NCBI GenBank assembly: GCA_023055355.1
Contig: JALJCS010000001.1
Location: 55,309,381-55,373,380, forward strand
Length of the DNA stretch: 64,000 bases
Reading direction: 5' to 3'
Source: Agelaius tricolor
Taxonomy: Eukaryota; Chordata; Aves; Passeriformes; Icteridae
This document shows, piece by piece, positions 50,901 through 61,100 of this stretch. Numbering within the stretch: position 1 is the first letter of the stretch; every line of letters begins with the position of its first letter. The notes under the pieces were generated by a model. The model was not told the origin of the DNA, did not search any database, and was given only the letters and a program-made list of their open reading frames with translations. A program made the position numbers and the translations under genes.

Positions 50901-52282
50901 GATGAATCCTACTGACCTACATCTGAGTTAACAATTCTAGATCCATTTAACACTCTTCACCTATTCATCTGGTAAGGGTTTCTTGCACTGGCTTGCACAC
51001 AATTGTAATGTTCTGGTATGCAAATCGATATGGCTGTGAAGTTACCTGTGAAGTGTTTGAGAAACATATCAAGTCATCTGCTTTAAAGAATTTTTTCTTC
51101 TGCATTTCAACAGAAACCTTAACACACACTAATGTGAACACATATCCATTATGAGACAGATATGCTTACAGAAAATCATTCAAGAGGAATTTTGTAGCAT
51201 TAAAACATTAAAAATATTTCAACTAGCCTATTTACAAGTTACACTGCTCTCTGACCATACTGTTTTTTGCAAAGCACAAAATAGTCCTTTGTCTGAGGGC
51301 TTTAGTATCATTTCATTAGATAAGAAAATTTAAAATTAGCACTAGTGACTTAGCTTTAAAAGAAAAATGACAGAGTACAGAATAAGATTAGTAAACCAGT
51401 GATACAACTAATATCACTGTTAGTATGCAAGTGCTGAAATGTGCACTTTAAACTCTTGGAGAGAGAAAACACATTCATCTGCAACTGTATAATATATCTT
51501 AAGATCCTCTTCATTTGTAAGAGTGCTTAGACTGCTAGAATTGCCTCCTCTAACCTTTGGTAGCAGACCATCTAAAAGATATTAAGAGTAGGAATTCAAT
51601 GAGACAAACCCTTTTTCATCAAGTTCTTGCAAGATAGGAATAAAAGAATAACGGGAAATATAATTTTACAGCTTACCAACTTCAAGAAAAACCCTATTAA
51701 GAAACTCTCATCACTGACAAGAATGACTTTTCAGATCCTATATGTGAGTTATTACTCAAAGAGATGTCATGAATTTTCTTTTTAGTAGTTCTACTTGGCT
51801 TTTCTTGACTATGAAATATCAAGTACATACACTAATTGAATTATGTTTATTGTGCACCCAAAGAACTTGTACCAAATAAGTTAACATCACTGTGACAGCC
51901 CTTCAAGGAAAAATGTAAGACTAGTTACAATTAAGGAAAGATACTTTTGCCATTCTTATTCAAATAAACAGCTTCAAATTAAAAAAAATAACATCCCGCC
52001 TTTATGTCTTTTAAAACAATCTCTCATCTACACCAGTAAATGGCATCACAGTGAATGCCTACTTGTGGAAAGGAAGTTGAAAGAAAAATCTGACTACTGC
52101 AAAATTCAAAAGAATCAGCAGTAGATGTCACAACAGGGAAAGGAAGATACTTTAATTACCTGAATCAACAACAACAAAAAAGGGAAAGGTTCTTTAATAA
52201 CATGAGTGAATAACAAAAATTTTTTCCAGTTACTCTTGATGACTCCTGATATTCTGAATAGGTTTTAAAATTATAAAGCTGG
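44994..52282. other. Intergenic, A/T-rich, no gene recognised
   Basis: About 7.3 kb without recognised genes or mobile elements. A G-run of seven, a C and a G-run of nine lie at 49444-49460. A poly(T) run lies at about 48022-48036. Open frames are below 90 codons. Confidence 0.55.
49444..49460 (+). repeat. G-tract (G7-C-G9)
   Basis: Sixteen G residues are interrupted by a single C. Such runs form G-quadruplexes readily and are also error-prone in sequencing and assembly. Confidence 0.9.
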
Positions 52283-52563
52283 AGTATGACCTTTTACAAG
52301 AGCAAAGAACAAGGGGCAATGGCTTTAAACTGATGTACAGCAGACTTATATTAGATAGAAATTCTTCACTGTGAGAGTGGTGAGGCACTAGAACAGGTTG
52401 CCCAGAGAAGTTATGGATGCCCCATCCCTGGAAATGGTCAAGGACAAGTTGGTCAAGGACAAGCTGTTTCAAACAGCCTGGTCTAGTGTCCCTGCCCATG
52501 GCATGGGAGTTCGAACTAGATGATCTTTAAGGTCCCTTTCAACCCAAACCATTCGATCATTCT
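52283..52563 (+). mobile_element. CR1 LINE 3' end fragment
   Basis: Sense-order CR1 tail: caaggggcaatggctttaaa, agtggtgaggcactagaaca, ggttgcccagagaagttatg, ccccatccctggaaatggtc, ctggtctagtgtccctgccc, gatgatctttaaggtccctt and accattcgatcattct. A small duplication (ggtcaaggacaag twice at about 52437-52463) replaces the usual aaggccaggttgg segment. It is 5'-truncated and lies about 3 kb from the SCAF8 3' end. Confidence 0.94.
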
Positions 52564-55429
52564 GACTGTTCAGTTCTCCTATTATCAAGCAACAAAAAGT
52601 CACCATTACTGAAAAGACAGAGAATGAAATTTAGGATCCATTTTTATCAGTTTCAAACCAAATTACCCAAAGATGTGAGTTAGGGAAAAAAGTCAAAGGA
52701 GTACTTTCAGTTTGACCAGCAGAAAATATCTTTGCACATGGTCAAAACTGCTCAAATTGTGTATTCAGAGACTTCTGTAATAAATTGGCTTATCTTATAA
52801 ACACCTTCTATATGTAAGTTTATTTTATCATTTTCCAACTGTGCTTAAGGAATGCCTGCATGCCTCACTACAGGTTTGATTACAGTACTCCCATCTTGAC
52901 TTACTCAGGCTAAAAGTTCCTTAACTTCATAAAGCCATTTAAATCACTTAAGTGGCTCTAGGTATGTTATAGAGTTCTCCTGAAGCAAAGGAATCTAACT
53001 GAATATATTCCCCTGAGTCTGTAACAAAAGGAAGTACCACACATACAAAGAGAGCATACCAGTACTTCACAGGAAAAGGTTTCAGCAAAGAAATCATGTC
53101 CTTATAGCAAACAAGGCTACATTTCACCTTTATGGATATACTGCTCTACTCAAATGCACTACAGTGAAAGAACCACAGCCTGTTTAAAAAGGTAAATACA
53201 TCAAACATCTTATGGATGCATATGGTTTTCAAGTAAATGTGAATGCCTAAATACAATGTGTTGCCTACAAAGCTACCTGAAATATTTTTCAATGTATCTG
53301 TTACTTATGTGAATCATACATCAGCTTCTTCAGTTGCTAGAACCCACAACCTTTCATCACTACAGCAAGCTTTAAACCGGCGTAAGCCAGAACTGCTACC
53401 CCAATGCCTGGGCCCCATCTTCTTTCTGTCCCAATCTCTCTCCTTTGCAAAAGCAAAAATTAAAAGTCACTCCCATGCATCACATCAAAGATTTGCTCTG
53501 GGTGTCAGGACAGTTCCTTTCAGTGCACACATTGGCTTATGATGGCTTAATCTATGATAAAAAAGGAAAGTCTTCACTCCAGCTCTGAAACATTTAAAAC
53601 TTCCTACTGGCAAGATAAAGAAACCAGAGTTTCGCTTATATAAAGTCCCTTCAAGTTTCTAAATATGGCTATATTTTGGTAATACATATCTGCATGCTAC
53701 AATATTTAAATAAGAAATAGAACAGTTCTAGCTGTAAACATAATGCAACTGAAGACTGTACAACAAACTTTTATTCTACAAAAAAACAGCGTTTAGAAAC
53801 TGATAGTGTAACACATATGTACAGTAGCCAATTTATTCATGTTTGAAAGATATTAACAAAGATAATAGATTCATTAAATGCATTGTTCTATAACACTACC
53901 AACCAAATTGTTTAACAACTGTCACCTGGCAATTTACCTAAATCTTCATACTATGAACAACTTGGCACGCTGCCAGTCCCAGTTTAGAAGAACAACAGAT
54001 GAACTTCTAGTTTTCAGGTTTTTAACAAAATGTTTAAAAAGTAAAGCTACTGCCAATATGTGTTTGATTTTGAGTATTTTTTTCTGTGGCCTATGACTGA
54101 AGCCTTTTCAAACTTAATATATTAAAATGAAATAAAACCCCTTAAGTTCATAAAATATCCTTAGAGCTATTTTGTGCTTTTGGGCTTCCACAGAATCAAA
54201 TCTGCCTGACCAGAACACTACGAGTAGCTGGTGCAGCAGCACTGGTCGAGCTCTTTGAGCCAGAGACTGCCCATGACAATACATTTACCTCCAACATTCT
54301 TCATCTCAACTCCCAAGACACGTTCTGGTAATAAACACATCAGCAAGGTCCATTACAAAGCAGTGGTTATTTAATGCATACCTAATGACTACTACTTGCA
54401 CAATAGATAATAATTCATTCAAGTCCACTCTTTCCAAGGGCTACCTTCATTAAGCTGTTTACTATCCAGAATAGAAGTCCCTGGAACTGAAAAGTTGAAC
54501 CATGACACAGCATGAAAAATACCCCACCATCCAGAGGAAGAGGACTACACACACAAGTAACTTGCTTCTAGGTTCAAAGGCATGCTAATGCTTTACACTC
54601 ATGTGATGTTTTCATACTTTCACCCCTTTGAGGGAAGCAGAAGGGGAAATAAAACTTGCATGCTAATGCTTTAATGTTAAAGATCAAAAGTCTAATTTGA
54701 GCTAAAAACTTTTCTTTTACCAAACGGGCATTCATGTAAGAGAATCTACCCTTATTACCTTATTATGCAAGAGGAAAACAACTTTCTTAAAACTGAGTGA
54801 AAGGGTGCTTTCAGACACAGAATTTTAACAAAACTTATTTTGAAACAAGTTGGTGAAATGCACTTGAATGGAACAAACTGAAAATCTGACATCATCCTAC
54901 AGCTTAACCTTTTCAATTGAAAGGATACACAAGTAGCAAAGCAGATGAAAGAGGAGAGAATAGCACTACTAATTTACCTAAGCAGCCAATTCATCTCAAC
55001 AATTTAAAAAGAGGTTCAACTTCAATGTTATTCCATCAAAACACAACCCCCCAACTCTTATTTCTGTAAAACATGTAGGGTTTTTAGACCAACATCAGCT
55101 TACTTTTAATGCAACATTTCTGAGCTTTGAGTCATTAAAATCAATTAACCACAGAGTACTCAAACACTAACACTATCTATCCAGAACACCAAATATATTA
55201 CAAAATAAAAATTGCAAATACTCATTTAAGCTTTGGCTTCATGCATATCTGCATTTTAAAAAGTAAGCTGGAATAATACTGCATATTCTTACAGTATATA
55301 TATTCCACCTTCTAGAAGCAGTAAGAACATTGTAACAATGGGGATGAGCAGATAAATAGAAGCTTGACAGCACTGCAGTGAAATAAGTTTTATCTTACTA
55401 CCTAAAGAAGGTGAAAAGCAAATTTTCAC
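52564..55429. other. Region just downstream of SCAF8
   Basis: About 2.9 kb of A/T-rich sequence without recognised repeats or coding exons. Minus-strand AATAAA motifs at 53832-53837 and 53770-53775 are possible distal poly(A) signals, so part of this stretch might belong to longer SCAF8 3' UTR forms. Confidence 0.5.
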
Positions 55430-56433
55430 AACCTAGTTTCATTTCAATTTTATTGAAGTGCCTACAGTATTCTGTGAGTGCTTGCACATACACAGGCACA
55501 CACAGAAAAAATGGTATCTACAAACAGTTTACACAGATATTTACATACATGTTATTTACATAAACTAATATGACTGCATGATCTTTGATGTAAAAACCAT
55601 ATGCTTCTTCCACATGTAACTGTTGCACTGGTTTCACAAAAGTAATATAAACCTTTTGCAACAACTGGCTAAGCATATATCAGAGCTGATTCCAAGTTTT
55701 TAGAGCTTGCAGGTTTTTAAAAAAAATACAATACCTAAAACACTGTTATCAAACAAATATGCTTTATTGGCATCTAAAAACAAAATGCACCCAACATTAA
55801 AATGTACTTTTTCATTTTTTAAACCCACTGCAGTACGAGGAACAAATCACAAACACTTACTTTAGAGAAAACAGAGACTATAGTGTAGATTTTACAAAAT
55901 CACTTTTAATCTCTGTGTTATGCTCCTTAAGTAACATGGGCCATTTTTTTTTCTGCCGAATTGTAGGAACATAAAATATCACAGCTTTATCTATACTTTA
56001 AAATTCTGCAGCAGCCTAAAAACACGGACAAGATACACCAGCACCTGTTTTCAAGTGTAACAATTTTGATAGCCAAACTAAGGGTAGTATCTAAAAATTC
56101 CATTTTCTTCCATAGGAAGTCTTTGTTTGACAAGCTGTTAATTTATCATTGTGAAATTAAAAGCAATTGGGGGCAAGTTTATGCTTTACCAAAGAAATAA
56201 AATAAAATTTAAAAAAAACTCAAAAGCAAAAAACGTTTACCTACCATGTTCAAATTAAGAACAGTGTTCTATACAAGTCAGTTGTACAGTTATTTAAGTG
56301 AAAGATGAACATGAACATCAGATTAACTTAATTCTGGCAGACAAAAGTGAACTGCTACGGTCCAGTCAGCCATTTATCTATTACAGAGAGATGACAACTT
56401 TACAAAAGGTATCTTTTACCTACTGAGTGATGA
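55430..56433 (-). other. SCAF8: Probable SCAF8 3' UTR
   Basis: After the stop codon there are about 1 kb of A/T-rich sequence without repeats, consistent with a 3' UTR. A minus-strand AATAAA lies at 55449-55454 and is followed by TTGTG/TTTT-type sequence about 20-40 bases on, a fitting poly(A) site. A second AATAAA lies at 55763-55768. Length is in the range I remember for the human transcript. Further AATAAA motifs at 53832-53837 and 53770-53775 could mark longer forms. Inference only; no transcript data. Confidence 0.55.
55449..55454 (-). terminator. Candidate poly(A) signal AATAAA for SCAF8
   Basis: The plus strand reads tttatt, so the minus strand reads AATAAA, 980 bases after the stop codon. 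It is followed on the minus strand by attgaaatgaaactaggttg and a T-rich stretch, which resembles the usual cleavage site plus downstream element. Confidence 0.5.
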
Positions 56434-58139
56434 TTATGTCCCCTCAGTTTCTGTGCTTTCTACCACTGGTTCACTCTCTATATCAGCTTCTGTGTCACTC
56501 TTCTCTTTGTTTATCTCGACAGAAGATGTCAGTTTTTCATAAAGTTCTGGATCATCCTGCACCTGTGCAGTTGGTGGCTGACTTTCTGTCTCTGTATTTT
56601 CACCATTAACCTGGGGCATATTATCAGCTTTGCGTTGAGAAGTGGCCCCATCAAAATATTCAAAAACCCTTGGATGTGGAGGCGGGATCCAGTTGTTTGA
56701 CATTCTGTCTCTTCCAAACCTGTTTCCATTAATTTCTCTGCAGAAATTAAAATCTCTGTCATCCCTATCCCTCTGTCTTTCCCAGGGTCTTCTGCGGTCA
56801 TCAAAATCTCTGTGAGCATCTTGTTCAAATCCTCTATTCCAACTGGGACCACTTCTACTATCAAACCTATAGTTTACATGCCGAAACCTCTCTCTGTCTT
56901 CATGGAAGCCTTTAGGGCCACCATAAATAGGGAAGGCATGGTGCTCTCTTTCATCATAATCTCCTCTCTGTCCCCAGTGCTTGTCTGAATTGAAACCAAA
57001 ATGCTCTCTTCTGCCAAGGTTATCTATACCTGGTCTTCCAAAACTTTCTCTCATGTCTATATGTGGTCTAGCAAAGTGTTCTCTTCCATCTACTGGAGGC
57101 CTTCCTATACCCTCTCTTGGATCAACTGGTGGTCGTCCAACAGAATCTCTGACATCCACTGGAGATGGTCTGTTAAGATTATCTCGGTTTTCCACCGGAG
57201 GAAAGCGATAATCTCTGTCCCCCTCCTGTTGAATGTTATCACCTCCAAGTGGTAGCCTTTTCTCTGGATTAGAAATGTTATCGATATTTTGTCTTCCTGG
57301 TGTTCCAAAAGGTCTTTCTGTTTGATTAAAAATATCTCCTGGAGGAAAAGGACCTCGAGGTGGTGGTGGTGGATGAAGAGATGGATCAAGGATTGCGGGA
57401 GGAGGAATAGCACGCTGTGGTGGCATTCCTGGCTGCATTAAAGGAAACCTTGGTCCAGGCGAATGGGGCATTAGGCCTGGACGGATATCTATAAGAGGCA
57501 TTCCTGGCATTCTTTGATTACTGATATTTAAATGAGGCATGTTTGGAACTGCAGCTGGATGCTGCATTGCCAGAAGTCCAGAATTACTTGAAATATTTGG
57601 TGGTGGCACTCCCATAAGTCCAGAACTAGTTGAAACATTGGGTGGTGGCATTATGAGAAGCCCAGAGTTGCTTGAAACGCTCGGTGGCTGTACTCCTGCC
57701 AGAACTCCTGAGCTGCTGGACACACTGGGTGGCTGCATTCCTGTCAGAAGGCCAGGGCTGCTTGAGACACCAGGTGGATGAACTCCAGCTAGAAGCCCTG
57801 AGTTACTTGAGACATTTGGTGGTGGCACTCCAGCCATAAGTCCAGAGCTACTTGAGGCGTTAGTTGGCTGAATCCCGCCAGCAAGAGAAGAGCTACTGGA
57901 GACAGCAGGTAGCTGCATTCCTCCTGCAAGACCAGAATTGCTGGAAACAGTTGGTGGTTGCACTCCTCCTACAAGTCCAGAGCTGCTTGAAACACTGGGT
58001 GGCTGTATTCCCCCTGGAAGCCCAGAGCTACTTGAGACAGTGGATGGTGGCCCTTCTCCAGTAAGCCCAGAATTGCTTGAGACACTGGGTGGCTGCACTC
58101 CTCCAACAAGTCCAGAGGTACTCGAGACATCACTTTGCA
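56434..58139 (-). CDS. SCAF8: SCAF8 last coding exon: tandem repeats, Arg/Asp-rich region, C-terminus
   Basis: The exon starts at 58139 after acceptor ttgtcactgcatttcag and completes a Val codon. It runs 568 residues without interruption to the stop at 56434-56436. Order: 13 repeats of 14-15 residues with core VSSxSGL; a Met/Pro-rich stretch with IRPGLMP and PPPPPRGPFPPGDIF; four 11-residue repeats PVDxRExxGRP; an Arg/Asp/Phe-rich block with DFDDRRRPWERQRDRDDRDF; the aromatic motif RVFEYFDGATSQRK; and an acidic end. The open frame also continues 52 bases into the intron (to 58191), but the strong acceptor and the cross-exon phase exclude that part from the protein. Confidence 0.96.
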
Positions 58140-61100
58140 CTGAAATGCAGTGACAAGAAAAACAATTAACAAAAAATATCAGTGTTAACACAAAATGCGA
58201 TTTAATCCATGTTCAGGTAATGCATGCAGTGATGATACTGCTGACAAGGTGTGTCCTAGTTTCTATAGGTAATATATATTATTTCAAACACATTGGTGAT
58301 ACATAGACATTATGCCACAGAAATTAATGTCTCTACATAGTAAAGACTGTATAGTAGCTAAAATTAACAAACCCCAAAGCCATCACCCAATTTATGCAAT
58401 AAACTATTAAAATCTTTGATGAAGTTCTATAGATGTTATACTATCCTACACTCTCCTGCTCCTTTCCATTGCTACTTGTGTAATCAAACTGCATTTCTAA
58501 GAAGTTTTCTGATGAGTTCCCAGATTCAGCTTTACTTCTTGAGACTATGAGAAAAACATACTTAAGCATAAGCTGCTAGAAGTCATTGATCAGATGATGA
58601 CAAAGATGGTTCTCACCACTTCCCCAAATTAAATTCAGAATGATACCCTACCCAACACAAAACTTCCTATTCTGTAGTTACTAGGTCAATGGACTATGAT
58701 TTGCAAAAATCTCTGACTATGATGCTTCCTGTACAGGATCATATCATATAATGAAAACATTTCTTACCAGATCTATTGTTTTCACTGGAAGAAATCTGAA
58801 GGTCTGTAAGATGTGGTCCTTTGTCATCTGATTCTGGTTTGTTGATTGGCAGGGGATTAAAAACACTTCCAGCAGATAATGTTGGAGTAGCTAGATTGCT
58901 AGTAACTGTGCCAACTGGTAGAACAAGGCCAGTAAAAGGAACATCCTTCATCGTCTCTTGTGCAATTGGTAATGGAGGCTGTACTAAAGCTGTAGAGATA
59001 TAACAGAAGTGTATCACTGTAATCATATAGTGAAACCTTCACATTTAGTTTGGTAGAAGTCAGGCTGATAAATCAGAAGAAGTGAAATTAATTACCCTCA
59101 CTGGTACATTTTTTGATAATAAATTTCTTATCCTCAATCAGCAATGTAATATTTAGGGTTTTTTCCTAGAGATCATGAGCTCCAGGCAAACCTAAGCAAT
59201 CAGTGCTCTAACATATCTTTAAATGTTAAATGAATACAGTTAGAATGGTAAATTAAAATAAATTATTATATATTATTCAGTGACTAAGACCAAATAATTC
59301 CAGTAATAGCTACATGTGTTAGAAAGGTCCAAATATTGAACAATGCATACAAATAATTAACAATTTGCAACTTAACTCCATGTTAGGTATAATTTTTCAG
59401 TCTTCATTATAAGCTCTGTAAGTCTTTTTTCAATGCCTGCTTAAAACAGTTAAACAACTTCTGTGCAGCTATTTCCCATTACACAGAATTAACTTGCTTT
59501 TGATTAAATAACAAGGAGTATATAAACAAGTAAACTTTTCATCACACACAAACAATTGTTAGAGCAATCAAACTTACGTGTTGGAACAACTGGTGGGACA
59601 ACAGGTGGTGGGACAACAGGTGGTGGGACAACAGGTGGAACTGGAGGAGGCATATAACCTATATGGAAAATAATGACAAATGATTACATGAAAAGCAAAT
59701 AAACTTTTGCAGTAAAAGACTGCCTACATTATTTATCCCAAAAAGTTGTGCCACTGTACACTGGCAAACAACATATTAATATGAAGAGGCAACATGGTTA
59801 TTGTTTTCAAAAGCAACCCCATCTTCACTACGGATGATCTGCAGGTGCATCTTTAAGTGATATCTACCAGTAGCATCCAAAGAAGAAAATCAAGAGTTTC
59901 AAACTTTTCAAAAGAAAGGAGATTGATTTTAAGTACTTTTAAATTCTAATTTTTCAAAAAGGTAGAAAGCTGTGATTCTTATTCTCAACAGAATATATTG
60001 GTAAAAATAATACCAAGTTAGATAAAAGTAATTTTAATCTAGTATATAATTTAGGAGTCAAAGGCCAACTCACTCAGACAGTGACCAGTAGCTGACAGAA
60101 AATTTTGATGTACACAGAGGCACACTAACTGCCTATGCTCATTACACACTGCATTTCATTTTTACTGACTTACCTGGAGGTGGCTGTGAAGGGTTGAAAC
60201 TTGCTCTCAAGAAGGGTGGAGGAGGAATTGGGCTATAACCAGGAGGAGGGACAGACATTGTGACAGGAAACGCAGGTGGAACCAAGCTAACAGCAGGCAC
60301 AGCTGGAGCTACTGGAATCTTTTTTCATGGAAAGAAAAACAAGCAGCTTCAATATTTAACAGTATTCAAGGACATTAAAAGGGATAAACTGATCTAACTG
60401 CAATTGACATCAAGCACTAAATGTTCCAAAGGCTTTGTATATATTTCAAACACTGAAGAATTAGATTGCATTCTGAAATGGTACACTATGAACAAACAAG
60501 GACACTGGAAGAATCCTATTTTATCTTTACTTCATTCTTACACAGCCAAAAATACAGTCTAACACTATGTCTATTCAAGAATAAAAATGTATCACAGAGG
60601 GGTGAATGCAGAAATGCAGAGAGAGAAAAGGAAGAAAAATATAAATAGTGTAGCAATTTGGGGGCACTTTGAAAACAGTGATTCTAGTGTCTAGAAAAAC
60701 TTAGGTATTTTAGAACAGTACTGGAAAATTAAGTTTAGTGTGCATAATTATAAGGCTAATAATCCTGATGAAATCATGAAAATTATTATTTCTTGAATTT
60801 CTGTTTGAGCTATGCATTGTGTTTCAGTGCATTATATTTACAAAGATGTAATTAGAAGCAGTATAAATGTAATATATACATGTATATTTAAACATATACT
60901 GATCACAGTGTACATTAGGAGACAGCTCAGATAGGAAGACTGAAGACAGATTTTGCAGAGAGGAAAAAGCCCAAAATTCAATTCAAGTAAATGCAAATAT
61001 ATTACCATTCATATAATTTTATGTCAGTTTAACAACTGGAAATGTCTATACACATTTAGAAAGATAAAACACTAATAACATAAGTACAAAATTTATTAAG

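Noticed and set aside
1..55000. Coding exons of TIAM2, expected downstream of SCAF8 on the minus strand
   Set aside because: No minus-strand frame shows DH, PH, PDZ or RBD-type sequence. If TIAM2 follows, its coding exons lie to the left of the window.
56427..58172. Open frames on the other strand and in other frames within SCAF8
   Set aside because: They are shadows of the repeat-rich coding exon; periodic content keeps alternative frames open.
58140..58191. N-terminal extension of the last SCAF8 exon (MLTLIFFVNCFSCHC)
   Set aside because: It resembles a signal peptide but is the pyrimidine-rich intron end before a strong acceptor at 58140. The cross-exon reading phase fits splicing at 58139.
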